Source: Actinomadura madurae
Lineage (GTDB): Bacteria; Actinomycetota; Actinomycetes; Streptosporangiales; Streptosporangiaceae
Length of the DNA stretch: 64,000 bases
Direction: 5' to 3'
Assembly: GCF_900115095.1 (NCBI RefSeq)
Contig: NZ_FOVH01000005.1
Coordinates: 423,356-487,355, forward strand
Positions 1 through 9,233 of the stretch are shown in pieces (position 1 is the stretch's first letter; each line of letters begins with the position of its first letter). A program made the position numbers and the translations under genes. The notes beneath the pieces were generated by a model, which searched no databases, had not been told where the DNA came from, and worked only from the letters and a program-made list of their open reading frames with translations.

Positions 1-1275
1 GCTGCCGCCGCCATCGCCATATTCGCCGCCGCCTACGTCCTGATCGCCACGGAGAAGATCCACCGCACCGCGGTCGCGCTCGGCGGCGCCGGGCTGATGC
101 TGCTGTTCCACATCACCGACGCGGAGAAGGCGTTCTTCTCCACCGAGTCGGGCGTGGACTGGAACGTCATCTTCCTGCTGCTCGGGATGATGGTGATCGT
201 CTCGGTGCTCCGGCAGACCGGCGTGTTCGAGTACGTGGCGATCTGGGCGGCCAAGCGCGCTCGCGGCAGGCCCTACCGGCTGATGGTGATGCTGACGGTC
301 ATCACCGCGGTCGCCTCGGCGCTGCTGGACAACGTCACCACCGTGCTGCTCATCGCCCCCGTCACCTTCCTGGTGTGCGAGCGGCTCGCGCTGAACGTCG
401 TCCCGTACCTGATCGCCGAGGTGATGGCGTCGAACATCGGCGGCACCGCCACTCTGGTCGGCGACCCGCCCAACATCATCATCGCCAGCCGCGCCGGCCT
501 GTCCTTCAACGACTTCCTGGTCCACCTCGCCCCGCTGGTCGTGGTGCTCATGGTGGTGTTCTGCCTGCTGTGCCGCTGGCTGTTCCGGGGGGCGTTCGTC
601 TACGACCCCAAGCGCGCCGCCGACGTCATGACCCTGCAGGAGAAGGAGGCGATCACCGACCGGCGGCTGCTGTGGCAGAGCCTGATCATCCTCGGGCTCG
701 TGGTCGCCGCGTTCGTGCTCCACCCCGTGCTGCACTACGAACCGTCCGTCGTCGCCCTGCTGGGCGCGGGCATCCTGGTGGCCGCGACCAAGGTCACCAC
801 CGAGCAGGCGCTGGAAGAGGTCGAATGGCCCACCCTCGTCTTCTTCGCGGGCCTGTTCGTCATGGTCGGCGGGCTGGTGGAGACCGGGGTCATCGGCGAC
901 GTCTCCCGCGCCGCCGCGGACGCCACCGAGGGCCGTCTCGGGTTCGCGACGATGCTGCTGCTGTGGGCCTCGGCGGGGCTCTCGGCGATCGTGGACAACA
1001 TCCCCTACGTCGCCACGATGAGCCCGATCGTCGCCGACCTCGTCCAGCAGCAGCCCAGCGGTGACGGCGACGTGCTGTGGTGGGCCCTCGCCCTCGGCGC
1101 CGACCTGGGCGGCAACGCCACCGCCATCGGCGCCAGCGCCAACGTCGTCGTCCTCGGCATCGCCGCCCGCAACGGGACGCCGATCAGCTTCTGGCACTTC
1201 ACCAAGTACGGCCTGATCGTCACCGTCATCACGGTGGCTCTCGCGACCCCGTACCTCTGGCTCCGCTACCTCTGA
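1..1275 (+). CDS. ArsB/NhaD-family ion permease (5' truncated by window edge)
   Basis: Multi-pass inner-membrane permease of the ArsB/NhaD (IT) superfamily, whose members move anions or exchange Na+ and H+. The frame is open from base 1, so the N-terminus lies outside the window. Visible are repeated hydrophobic segments, the family signature SNIGGTATLVGDPPN followed by IIIASRAGLSFNDF in the first half, and a second-half counterpart (GGNATAIGASANVV), the internal pseudo-repeat typical of the superfamily. There is no arsenic-resistance partner next to it, so the substrate cannot be assigned. It converges on the symporter gene across a strong hairpin. The family call is firm; arsenite versus Na+/H+ versus another ion is open. 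Confidence 0.85.
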   Translation, partial: AAAAIAIFAAAYVLIATEKIHRTAVALGGAGLMLLFHITDAEKAFFSTESGVDWNVIFLLLGMMVIVSVLRQTGVFEYVAIWAAKRARGRPYRLMVMLTVITAVASALLDNVTTVLLIAPVTFLVCERLALNVVPYLIAEVMASNIGGTATLVGDPPNIIIASRAGLSFNDFLVHLAPLVVVLMVVFCLLCRWLFRGAFVYDPKRAADVMTLQEKEAITDRRLLWQSLIILGLVVAAFVLHPVLHYEPSVVALLGAGILVAATKVTTEQALEEVEWPTLVFFAGLFVMVGGLVETGVIGDVSRAAADATEGRLGFATMLLLWASAGLSAIVDNIPYVATMSPIVADLVQQQPSGDGDVLWWALALGADLGGNATAIGASANVVVLGIAARNGTPISFWHFTKYGLIVTVITVALATPYLWLRYL

Positions 1276-1280
1276 CCGCG

Positions 1281-1314
1281 GCGCGGCGGCCCACCGCCCG
1301 GTGGGCCGCCGCGC
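1281..1314. terminator. Bidirectional hairpin terminator
   Basis: A perfect 15-bp inverted repeat (1281-1295 with 1300-1314, 4-nt loop) lies in the 65-bp gap between two convergent genes. The stem is almost entirely G+C, as in actinobacterial intrinsic terminators that lack a U-tract. Confidence 0.75.
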
Positions 1315-1340
1315 ACATCATGATGGGACGACGCCGGCGC

Positions 1341-2735
1341 TCAGGCCTTGCCGGCGTCGGCGGGCTCCTCTTCCTTCGGACGTTCCTGGAAGTAGGCGCG
1401 GGTCTCCCGCCAGACCAGCGGGCTCAGGATCAGCAGGCCGACGAGGTTGGGAAGCGCCATCAGCCCGTTCATCACGTCCGAGAACGTCCACACCGCGGTC
1501 AGCGTCGAGACCGAGCCGATGTAGACCGCCACGATGAACACCAGCCGGTACGGCAGGACGGCACGCCGCCCGAACAGGTACTCCATGCAGCGCTCGCCGT
1601 AGTAGGACCAGCCCAGCAGCGTGGAGAAGGCGAAGAACAGCACGCCGAGGGTGACGATGACGCTGCCCCAGTCGCCGGGGAGCCCCTCGTCGAAGGCGCG
1701 TGCGGTGAAGGTGGCGGCCTCGTCCTCGCCACCGATCTTCCAGGAGTCGGTCACGATGATCGTCAGGGCGGTGAAGCTCACCACGACCAGGGTGTCGATG
1801 AAGGTCTGCGTCATCGACACCAGCGCCTGCCGCACCGGGTGGGTCGTCTTGGCGGCGGCCGCGGCGATGCCGCCGGTGCCGAGCCCGGACTCGTTGGAGA
1901 AGATCCCCCGCGCCACGCCGTAGCGGATGGCGGCGGCCACCCCGGCGCCCACGAACCCGCCGGTCGCCGACGTCCCCGAGAAGGCGTCGGTGAAGATGAG
2001 CCCGATCGCCCCGGGCAGTTCCTCGATCTTGAACGCCAGGACCGCGGCGGCGCCCACGATGTAGAAGACGATCATGATCGGGACGAAGGCGCTGGTGATC
2101 CGGCCGATGCTCTTGATGCCGCCCAGGATGACCGCGCCGGCCAGCACCGTCACGATCAGGCCGGTCGCCCACGGCGCCAGCCCCCACTCGTCCTCGACGT
2201 TCTCGGCGACGGTGTTGGCCTGCACCATGTTCCCGATCCCGAAGGCCGCGATGGCGCCGGCGATCGCGAAGAACCCGCCCAGGAACCAGCCGAGACGGCC
2301 CTGGATGCCCTCCCGCAGGTAGTGCATGGGGCCGCCGCTCTGCTCCCCGGCGGCGTCGGTGCGCCGGAACCGCACGCCGAGGAAGGCCTCGCTGTACTTG
2401 GTCGCCATGCCGACCAGGCCCGTGAACCACATCCAGAACACGGCGCCGGGCCCGCCGAGCGCGATGGCGGTCGCCACACCCGCGATGTTGCCGACGCCCA
2501 CGGTGGCGGCCAGCGCCGTCGTCAGCGCCTGGTAATGCGCGATGTCGCCGTCGACATCGTCGTCTTCCTTGCGCTTGAAGAACGCCAGCCAGAAGGCCAG
2601 GCGGAAATGCCGGAACTGCAGGCCGCGCAGAAGGATGGTGAGGTACAGGCCGGTCAGCAGCAGTAGCGGGATCAGCAGCCACGGACCCCAGACGAAACTG
2701 CTGACATCCGCCAAAAAGTTCTCGAGCGACTCCAT
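1341..2735 (-). CDS. Sodium:alanine/glycine symporter (AgcS family)
   Basis: Inner-membrane secondary transporter of 464 residues that imports small neutral amino acids with Na+. The family hallmarks are visible: TVGVGNIAGVATAIALGGPG near residues 75-95, GGPMHYLREG near 130, and ESGLGT in the middle of the protein, all within about ten hydrophobic segments. I chose the ATG at 2733-2735 because the upstream extension (to 2810) is not family-like and the length then matches AgcS proteins. The C-terminus is charged and cytoplasmic. It is monocistronic and converges on the permease at the left. The family assignment is confident; alanine versus glycine preference is not resolvable. Confidence 0.92.
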   Translation of the reverse strand: MESLENFLADVSSFVWGPWLLIPLLLLTGLYLTILLRGLQFRHFRLAFWLAFFKRKEDDDVDGDIAHYQALTTALAATVGVGNIAGVATAIALGGPGAVFWMWFTGLVGMATKYSEAFLGVRFRRTDAAGEQSGGPMHYLREGIQGRLGWFLGGFFAIAGAIAAFGIGNMVQANTVAENVEDEWGLAPWATGLIVTVLAGAVILGGIKSIGRITSAFVPIMIVFYIVGAAAVLAFKIEELPGAIGLIFTDAFSGTSATGGFVGAGVAAAIRYGVARGIFSNESGLGTGGIAAAAAKTTHPVRQALVSMTQTFIDTLVVVSFTALTIIVTDSWKIGGEDEAATFTARAFDEGLPGDWGSVIVTLGVLFFAFSTLLGWSYYGERCMEYLFGRRAVLPYRLVFIVAVYIGSVSTLTAVWTFSDVMNGLMALPNLVGLLILSPLVWRETRAYFQERPKEEEPADAGKA

Positions 2736-3246
2736 GGGACCACCACAGGGCGAGGGGCTGAAGGAACTCCCCGGACCGTAACGCGAGACGGCGCCCGTGT
2801 GAAGATCCACATTCGCGGATCATTCGCCCTATATCGGGGCAAATCGGCCATGTTTACTTCGGCTGCCAGGCGGTAGCGATGGGACCGGCCCTGTCGATGC
2901 CGCAGGAGATGTCTCATGCCACACCCTGAACAGCCGTACGACCGCACGCTGGACGATCGACACCCCGTGCCTGGATGTGCGCGCCACGCCCCCCTCGCGG
3001 TCGAGCACCTGGTGCCTCGCGACTGCCCCTATGGCTCGTTCACCGCGTCCACCCCGGTTCGTGGCGCCGATGTCATCGTCCTGCGATACCTGGCCCCGAC
3101 GACCTTCTGACACCGCACCGCTCCGGGTGGCTCAGCGCGAAGCAATGACCTGGTCATCGCCGGCTCAAGGATGGTGCCGGGCCGCTGTGGGGGTGAGGCG
3201 GCAGGGTAGCCGTAGGCCATGAGCCGGCTTCGGGGACGTTGACGCC
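2736..3246. other. Intergenic stretch, no convincing gene
   Basis: About 510 bp between divergent genes. One small + strand ORF (2916-3110, 64 residues) has an AGGAG-like site upstream but no recognisable domain; I do not call it. The segment near 2800-2900 is locally less G+C-rich and should hold the symporter promoter. I see no RNA gene or clear repeat. Confidence 0.4.
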
Positions 3247-4254
3247 GTGCACATCCGTGCGTCCGTCGCCCCGATGCTGGCGACCGCCGTCGACCGCGTC
3301 CCCGAGGAACGGGCGTGTCCGGGTGGTTGCCGCTACGAACCCAAGTGGGACGGGTTCCGTACGCTGGCGATCGTGGACGAGGACGGCGGCGTGCATCTGT
3401 GGTCGCGCCGCCGCAAACGGTTGAACGGCGCCTTTCCCGATGTGGTGACGGCGGTCTTCGAGGCCGTCCCGCCCGGCACCGTCGTCGACGGCGAGATCGT
3501 CCGGTGGGGAGGCGACGGGCGCCTGGATTTCGGTGCGCTGCAGCGCCGCCACGCGGCCGGCCGCCGGCGCGCCGACCTGGCGGTCGCCGAGCCGTGCCAC
3601 TACGTGGTGTTCGACGTCCTGGAGACCGGTGGGGTGGACCACCGTCCCCGGCCCCTGTCACGGCGGCGGGCGGTACTGGAGGAGTTGCTGGCCGAGCTCC
3701 CTGGGACGTCCCGGGTCGTGCTCTGCCCGCAACTGCGCGACGTCGGCGAGGCGCGGTTGTGGTTCGAGGTGCTGACCGCCCAAGGGATCGAGGGCCTGGT
3801 GGTCAAGGCCGCGGACGGTGTGTACCGGGAGGGCAGGCGCGGGTGGTGGAAGGTGAAGCACCGCCTCACCACCGAGGCGATCATCGGCGGCGTCACCGGG
3901 ACGGTGACCGCCCCGCAGACCCTGGTCCTCGGCCGGTACGAACCGGACGGCCGGCTGCGCGTGGTCGCCCGGTCCACCCCGCTGCCGCCCGCCGCCCGAG
4001 CGGACCTGGGCGGCGTCCTGACGGCGGCGGGCCAGGACCATCCCTGGCCCGCCGAGCTGCCCCCGGGCTGGGCGGGCGGCCTGCCCGGCGCCGAGCGGCC
4101 GGCCGCCTACACGCGCGTCGTCCCGGACGTCGTGGTGGAGATCAGCGTGGACGCGGCCGTCGAGCACCGCCGGTGGCGCCACGCGGTCCGGTACGTCCGG
4201 GTCAGGTCGGACGTACCGCCCGATGACGTCCCGGGCGGTACAGACATCGAGTGA
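3247..4254 (+). CDS. ATP-dependent DNA ligase (LigC/LigD ligase-domain type)
   Basis: Seals nicks in duplex DNA using ATP, probably in repair or end joining. The 335-residue protein shows the nucleotidyltransferase motif KWDG (Lys33 is the adenylation site), the later motif EGLVVK and motif V WWKVK, then a C-terminal OB-fold region. It lacks the polymerase and phosphoesterase domains of LigD, so it is a stand-alone ligase. The start is the GTG at 3247; no strong ribosome site is visible. There is no Ku gene next to it. The fold and chemistry are confident; which repair pathway it serves is inferred from the family. The NAD-dependent LigA at 26.3 kb is the replicative-type enzyme. Confidence 0.9.
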   Translation: MHIRASVAPMLATAVDRVPEERACPGGCRYEPKWDGFRTLAIVDEDGGVHLWSRRRKRLNGAFPDVVTAVFEAVPPGTVVDGEIVRWGGDGRLDFGALQRRHAAGRRRADLAVAEPCHYVVFDVLETGGVDHRPRPLSRRRAVLEELLAELPGTSRVVLCPQLRDVGEARLWFEVLTAQGIEGLVVKAADGVYREGRRGWWKVKHRLTTEAIIGGVTGTVTAPQTLVLGRYEPDGRLRVVARSTPLPPAARADLGGVLTAAGQDHPWPAELPPGWAGGLPGAERPAAYTRVVPDVVVEISVDAAVEHRRWRHAVRYVRVRSDVPPDDVPGGTDIE

Positions 4255-4311
4255 GCCGTCCTACGGCGAGTCATGCCCGGCCACCCACATCGCACCAGGG
4301 GTCCGCGCGCA

Positions 4312-6759
4312 CTAGATCCGCCCGTCGCCCTGCGGGGCGATGACGAGGGTGACGCCCGCGGCGGCCGCACCCGCGGCGTACTCGCCGACGGCGAGCCGCA
4401 TCAGACCGTTGTGGTTGCCGTATTCCTCGCTGCCGACCACGACCGACGCGGCGCCGGGCATGCGGTAGGTGAGCTTGGAGGTGCCGTGCTCGCCCTGCTG
4501 CCAGACACGCACCGCGTCCCCCTGGACCTGGATCGTGCCGGGAGTGCGTCCGTCGTGGGAGAGCACCGGTGCCACGCGCCGCACCGGCCCGTCGTAGCCG
4601 CGGAGGATCGTGGTGACCCGGGTTTCCCGCGGGGTGACCGCGAAGCGCTCCTCGACCATCGTGACGCCGCCGCCGAAATCACCCTCGTACCGGACGGTGA
4701 ACCTGACGTCGTCGCCGCGCAGCCGGGTCGGGCGTACGACGGCGTCCCGCGTCAGGTCCGGTTCGAGCTCGCCGAAGTGGCGCCACTGGCCGGGGCCGAC
4801 CTCCCACGCCACGCCCATCCCGGTCGTCGGCGGCCTGGGGCCGTCCGGTATCCGGTAGCTCGGCGCGGCCAGCAGCGAGTCGCTCGACCCGAGCTGCGGT
4901 GAGTGGCCCGCGAAGTGCGCGCGGATGAACCCCGTCGCGTCGTAGTGGTGGTCGCCGGCGGTGTCGATCTCCACGTAGCCGCCACCGGCGTTCGCGAAGA
5001 CCTTGTGCAGCGGCTCGATGTGCAGGACGTAGCCACCGGTGTCCGCGGGGGCGGGCCGTTCGCTGACGCGCTCGGTCGTGGCCGCGTGTTCGTACGCGAT
5101 GGCCAGCATCGACATCGGCAGCAGGTTGTACTGCGAGTGGCCCGAATAGGACTCGTATCCGAAGCTCTGCGCCGGGTCCATCCAGTTCTTGACGATCTGC
5201 ATTTCGCCGCTCGGACGCACCCAGCGGAACATGGAGCGCAGCGCGAGGTGCGCGCCCCGCTTGAAGTAGGCGGCCAGTTCCCTGTCGCCTGCGGCCAGCG
5301 CGCGTGCCGCGAAGACCTCGTAGGTCACGCACTGCTCCGCCTCATTCCACTGGTGGTGCGCGGACCTGCCACCGGCGGGCAGCTCGCCGTTCGGCGACTG
5401 CATGAAGAGGCTGGTGATGGCCGCACGGCGGAGGGCCTCGGTCAGCTCGGCCCGGTACGGGCCGGTGTACCCCCGCGCGATGAGATCTCCGAGCCAGAGG
5501 CGCGGGAAGTGGTCATAGGGCATCGGGCCTTCCAGATAGAGCCCGTAGGAGGTGTCGAAGTGCCTGCCCTGCGCGGCGAAGCTCACCTCGGGGTAGCGGT
5601 CGGACGCCGCCCGCAGGCCCATCCTCTGGAACAGCGCCTCACCGCTGGCGGCGACGATGTTCCAGTTGTTGGCACCGATGCCCGAACGGTAGGTGGCGAA
5701 CGGGTCGAATCGGCCGATGTCGTTCTTCCAGGCCGCGGAGCGCGCCGTGGGGACATGCGGTTCCAGCAGCCGGATCGCATGGGCGAGCATCGGCGCGAAG
5801 AAGTCCTCGTGGCCGTCCGCGGCTGTGCGCTCGGCGAGTTCCCGGGCCGACCAGTCCAGCGCGAGCGCGGCCTGTTTCAGGAGGTCCTTCCGTCCGGCGT
5901 ACACGACCAGGGCCGCGGCGGCGTGGGCGAAGGCGGGCGTGCTGTACTGGAACTCACGGTTCCGGTAGGGATCGATGATCGCGCCGTCGGCGTCCTGCCC
6001 GGCCTTCCAGAAGTCCACCTCGCTCGCGATCAGCCGCAGATAGTCGCCCCGCCCGAGGCCGGTGGGCCGGACCCGGCCGCCCGCCGACCGCGACCGGTGG
6101 CCGTCGAGCAGCGGCGCCGTCGGATCCGGTGTGGTCAGGATCGGCCCCCAGGTGCTGGTGACCGGGGCATCGGTGAAGGTGACCCGGACCGGCTCGGGAG
6201 CTGCCGCAGGCTCGATGACCAGCGCGTTGACGACCCAGTTGTCCGCGGGCGAGTCCACGGTGACGTCGACCCCCGTGCCGCCCTCCGGGACGACGAGCGT
6301 CGCAGTCAGCTCGGCGAACTGCGCGTAGCTCGGATGCAGCACCGGCAGCGGCTCGCCGCCGTCCACCCCCGGCACCCGCAGCCGGGTGAAGTGGTCGGCG
6401 AACGTCAGGTCGCCGGACAGGACGCGCAGGCGGTAGCGGCCCGGCGCCAGACTCCCGATCCGGAACACATGGGCCGCTTTGCCGAACACGAAGTCGCGCT
6501 GCGGAGCATCACCGCCCCGGTCACGGATGCTGAGCCCGTCCGCCGAGACCCAGCCGTATCCCCGCGCCTCGGTGTAGGCCTCCGTCCCGACCCGCACGTA
6601 GCCCGGCGCCGGCTCCGGCGTCGCGCCGCCGAAGTCCAGACGGAGAGTCCCGGCCTCCAGCCCTTGCGCCGCCCATGCGGGAGCCGCCCATCCGGGCATC
6701 GTGCCCGCCAGTGCCGCCCCCAGCGTCCCCGCGAGAAACGCGCGCCGTCCTGTCTCCAT
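4312..6759 (-). CDS. Tat-exported putative carbohydrate-active enzyme
   Basis: An 815-residue exported protein. The N-terminus has a twin-arginine signal (GRRAFLAG followed by an Ala/Gly-rich hydrophobic stretch and an AxA-like cut near residue 31). After it come a beta-rich, carbohydrate-binding-like segment (residues about 35-200), a large alpha-helical middle (about 230-560) resembling the alpha/alpha toroids of glycoside hydrolases and polysaccharide lyases, and a beta-rich C-terminus. I cannot name the family or the substrate, and catalytic residues are not identified. The ATG at 6757-6759 is preceded by AAAGGAG. LacI-type operator palindromes lie upstream at 7015 and 7327, which fits sugar-dependent control. 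It appears to be a single-gene unit. Confidence 0.65.
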   Translation of the reverse strand: METGRRAFLAGTLGAALAGTMPGWAAPAWAAQGLEAGTLRLDFGGATPEPAPGYVRVGTEAYTEARGYGWVSADGLSIRDRGGDAPQRDFVFGKAAHVFRIGSLAPGRYRLRVLSGDLTFADHFTRLRVPGVDGGEPLPVLHPSYAQFAELTATLVVPEGGTGVDVTVDSPADNWVVNALVIEPAAAPEPVRVTFTDAPVTSTWGPILTTPDPTAPLLDGHRSRSAGGRVRPTGLGRGDYLRLIASEVDFWKAGQDADGAIIDPYRNREFQYSTPAFAHAAAALVVYAGRKDLLKQAALALDWSARELAERTAADGHEDFFAPMLAHAIRLLEPHVPTARSAAWKNDIGRFDPFATYRSGIGANNWNIVAASGEALFQRMGLRAASDRYPEVSFAAQGRHFDTSYGLYLEGPMPYDHFPRLWLGDLIARGYTGPYRAELTEALRRAAITSLFMQSPNGELPAGGRSAHHQWNEAEQCVTYEVFAARALAAGDRELAAYFKRGAHLALRSMFRWVRPSGEMQIVKNWMDPAQSFGYESYSGHSQYNLLPMSMLAIAYEHAATTERVSERPAPADTGGYVLHIEPLHKVFANAGGGYVEIDTAGDHHYDATGFIRAHFAGHSPQLGSSDSLLAAPSYRIPDGPRPPTTGMGVAWEVGPGQWRHFGELEPDLTRDAVVRPTRLRGDDVRFTVRYEGDFGGGVTMVEERFAVTPRETRVTTILRGYDGPVRRVAPVLSHDGRTPGTIQVQGDAVRVWQQGEHGTSKLTYRMPGAASVVVGSEEYGNHNGLMRLAVGEYAAGAAAAGVTLVIAPQGDGRI

Positions 6760-7102
6760 GCCCTCGCTCCTTTACGAAGATCAGCGGTCAGTGGTGCAGG
6801 TCATCGGGCCCGGCCCCTGATCGGACCGGACGCCGAAACGGACAACCGTCGAAGCGGCCAGACGTCAAGGCAGCCAGCCCCCGGAAGCCCCGGCCCCGCG
6901 AGGCGCCGGGCCGCGCGGCGTCGGCGCCGGGGCCGGGGCGGGCGGCCTCCCGAGCGCGACGCCGAGCCGCCGCGCTGCCACGGGCTGCCGCGCAGGCGCC
7001 GCCGCCTCAGACGTGAAAGCGCTTTCTCGATGGCATGGCGAACAGCCGGGAACCGCACAGCGGATGCGGCCGATGCGTCTGGACTGCCGCATAGGCGCCC
7101 GT
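6760..7102. other. Upstream region of the Tat-exported enzyme
   Basis: About 340 bp with no convincing gene; the reading frames here are Arg/Pro-rich low-complexity shadows. It contains the palindrome at 7015-7026 and presumably the promoter of the 6759 gene. Confidence 0.5.
7015..7026. promoter_or_regulatory. LacI-family operator-like palindrome (copy 1)
   Basis: GAAAGCGCTTTC is a perfect 12-bp palindrome with a central CG, the form typical of LacI/GalR-family and catabolite-type operators. An identical core occurs about 310 bp away at 7328-7339. No LacI-type gene lies in this window, so the repressor would act in trans. Confidence 0.65.
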
Positions 7103-7315
7103 TTAGGCATGCGTGGCAACCGTGTCGGAAGGGAGACCGCCTTGATCCGGGCCTCGGGTCTCCGGGACGAGGTCGGGCGGCGTGACCCCGGGACCGGGAT
7201 CGGCATCTTGGCGGGTGACGCCGCTCTGGCCGTCCGGGAACCTGCCGAGCCCCGTCGGCCCGGCGGCCGTTCCGTGGACGGCGAGCAGGCGCCGGCGGCT
7301 GGCAGAGCCCTTCAT
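7103..7315 (-). pseudogene. Truncated Tat-signal ORF (gene remnant)
   Basis: A 70-residue ORF with an excellent ribosome site (GAGGAGGG, 3 nt before the ATG) and an N-terminus MKGSASRRRLLAVHG that looks like a Tat signal. After about 25 residues it becomes a polar Pro/Gly/Asp-rich stretch with no fold. An operator palindrome sits just upstream of its start. The simplest reading is the promoter and 5' end of an exported sugar-enzyme gene whose body has been deleted. A genuine small exported protein is possible but less likely. Confidence 0.4.
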
Positions 7316-7326
7316 CGACCCTCCTC

Positions 7327-7340
7327 AGAAAGCGCTTTCT
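7327..7340. promoter_or_regulatory. LacI-family operator-like palindrome (copy 2)
   Basis: AGAAAGCGCTTTCT, a perfect 14-bp palindrome sharing its 12-bp core with copy 1. It lies 12 nt upstream of the start of the truncated Tat ORF, where a bound repressor would block transcription or early elongation. Confidence 0.65.
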
Positions 7341-7472
7341 GGAGCGTAAATTGCCCCACCGGCACCGTCAACCCCTCAAATCGACGCCGCTCGAAGCCCC
7401 CAACACTCGTTGAGCTCGCACTTCTGGGAAGGGGCGGTGATACACATCGGCGGGTCCCTCGGCTCGGTGCCG

Positions 7473-8083
7473 TCAACGGCTGGGCGTGAGCGAGAGGACC
7501 GCGTACGTGCCCGCGCCCACCAGCGAAGTGAGGAAAGTGGATGCGAGCGCGGCCGGAGCGACACGGGCGATGGGCATACCGCGGCCCACCAGGATGGGGC
7601 CGAGGATGGAGCCGCCGCCGATCCCGTATATGCCTCCGACGGTGCCGACCGCCAGCGCGAACACGGTGATGAAGCGTGTGGACGGCTGACCGGTTTGGTG
7701 CTTGGGCGGACGCACGGCGCGGACGCACAGCCACAGGCCCAACGGCAGCAGGAGCAGGGCGACCAGAACGCGGAAGACCGTGGGGCCAGGGACCACGAAC
7801 ACTCTGATGGACGCTCCGAGCATCACGCCGGGCAGCGTCCCGGCAATCAGCAGCCGGGTCAGCGGGCCCGCGAGATCCCCCTGGCGGTGATGGCGGGCCA
7901 GGGCGGCCGGACCGGCGACCACGTTGAACAGCAGGTTGGTCGGCGTGACGGCGGGGCTCGGAACCCCCAGCACGCTGAGCTGCGCCGGAAGCAGGAATAC
8001 CGCTCCCGACACCCCGACGGGGCGGTGACCACGGCGATCAGCGCGCCGATGGTGAAGCCGACCAGTTCCGCCTGCACCGCCAT
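7473..8083 (-). pseudogene. TSUP (TauE/SafE) permease, frameshifted
   Basis: A sulfite/organosulfonate-exporter-type membrane protein split over two frames. The N-terminal piece (from the ATG at 8081-8083, MAVQAELVGFTIGALIAVVTAP) reads in one frame. The rest (SGAVFLLPAQLSVLGVPS through the GGIYGIGGGSILGP motif and a terminal membrane span) reads in another. Inserting a single G near 8020, in the run CCCCGTCGGGGTG, restores a continuous TSUP sequence with the expected P-x-G-V-S-G junction. It is either a recent pseudogene or a base-call error. Substrate unknown. Confidence 0.75.
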
Positions 8084-8547
8084 GCCCTCAGCCAAGCAGA
8101 TGCCCGCAGTCGTCCACTCCGCGCCCTGGTCGTTGGCGCTGATCAGGTGTCGCAGGGTGCGGCGGTGGTCGGTCGCGACGCCATAGACACCGTCGAGCTC
8201 GGCACCCATGCACGACCGGCCTCCCGGACGCGGGTGACGGCCGCCGCACTAGCACCCTGCCGCCCCAGTCACCCGGCACCCACCGTGAGCAGACCGGGTC
8301 ATGTGCCAGGGCGGAATCGGATGTGGTGGACGCCCCGATGTGCTGAACAACGGCCTGCCGGTCCGCCGGGGGACGAAGGATCGAGCTGTTCCGCCAGCGT
8401 GCCGGGGTGCGTGCATGATGACCGGGGTCGGCTCGGCAGGGCCGTAGCACGGCCATTTCTGCGGGCACGATGCACGCGGTGGTGGGCAACCTGTCCGTTG
8501 GTACCGCGTCGGCCGCTCGGCGACGGTGGCGATCGGGCGGTCAGGGG
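8084..8547. other. Intergenic stretch, no convincing gene
   Basis: About 460 bp between two genes on the minus strand. Frames on both strands are open but have Arg/Pro/Ala shadow composition and no recognisable domain. I see no RNA gene or strong repeat. Confidence 0.4.
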
Positions 8548-9069
8548 CTACTCGTTGACCCCTTGCATCAGGTAGAAGGCCTGCGCGGCGACGAGATAGG
8601 CCAGCACCATGAGGCACAGGATGAGTTTCAGCAGGGGCCATAGGGGATGGCGGATTCTCGTTTCGCCGGTGACTTCCGAGTTGGACGGGTTGCCGGGGTC
8701 ATAGCTCACCGGAACGGACGAGCCGACGATCCATTGGCGGCTGCTCGGGGTACGGCCGGCGAACGTCACGGGAGTACCGTCCTGGGTCTCGAAACGCACC
8801 ACCGGCCGGAAGACGGCGCCACCGGCGTTCGAGCTCACGGCGATGGCGGAGTCCAAGGCCATCACGCTGGTGTGGCCCTGGAGCCATTCCGCCTGGTTGT
8901 CGACCACGATCCCGTGTGCGGCCTGCGCCGTCCGGCGGAAGCTCCGTAACCGGCTCCGGTCGCGTACACGCCGGGTGGCGCGCAAGGCGTACCTCGCCGA
9001 AAGTGACAGGAACACCAGCTCGCCGACGGCGACGCCGATGTTCGCCCACACGAATTCGTTGCTGTCCAA
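8548..9069 (-). CDS. DUF3592-type membrane protein
   Basis: A protein of about 173 residues with an N-terminal membrane span (ANIGVAVGELVFLSLSA), a soluble beta-rich domain and a C-terminal span (LLKLILCLMVLAYLVAAQAFYL). The middle carries the DUF3592-like pattern VVRFETQDGTPVTF followed by VPVSYDPGNPSNSEV. Function is unknown for this family. I prefer the TTG at 9067-9069, which has AAAGGG 8 nt upstream, over the TTG at 9096. It stands alone. Confidence 0.6.
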   Translation of the reverse strand: MDSNEFVWANIGVAVGELVFLSLSARYALRATRRVRDRSRLRSFRRTAQAAHGIVVDNQAEWLQGHTSVMALDSAIAVSSNAGGAVFRPVVRFETQDGTPVTFAGRTPSSRQWIVGSSVPVSYDPGNPSNSEVTGETRIRHPLWPLLKLILCLMVLAYLVAAQAFYLMQGVNE

Positions 9070-9194
9070 CGTCGAAACCCTTTGCTGGCAGGACAACGCT
9101 CTGGGAATAGCCGTTGGGCGTGATTGTCAGCCTGCCGCGGGACGGGTGCCTATTACCCATATGGGTGCCCCTGCCTTGGTGGCGTGGGAGGTGG

Positions 9195-9228
9195 GAGCGG
9201 GCGCATCGGTCGGGGGATGCGCCCGCTC
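9195..9228 (-). terminator. Hairpin terminator of the 41-residue gene
   Basis: A perfect 13-bp inverted repeat (9195-9207 with 9216-9228, 8-nt loop) begins 5 nt past the stop codon of the small minus-strand gene. This placement supports both the terminator and the reality of the small gene. Confidence 0.75.
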
Positions 9229-9233
9229 TCCGC

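Noticed and set aside
1077..2666. 529-residue + strand ORF opposite the AgcS symporter
   Set aside because: Gln/Arg/Asp/Gly-rich antisense frame with no domain; the minus strand gives a clear symporter.
2916..3110. 64-residue ORF with an AGGAG-like site
   Set aside because: No recognisable domain and composition like non-coding DNA; mentioned only within the intergenic entry.
4903..7185. 760-residue + strand ORF opposite the Tat-exported enzyme
   Set aside because: Shadow composition; the minus-strand gene has a signal peptide, ribosome site and folded-domain content.
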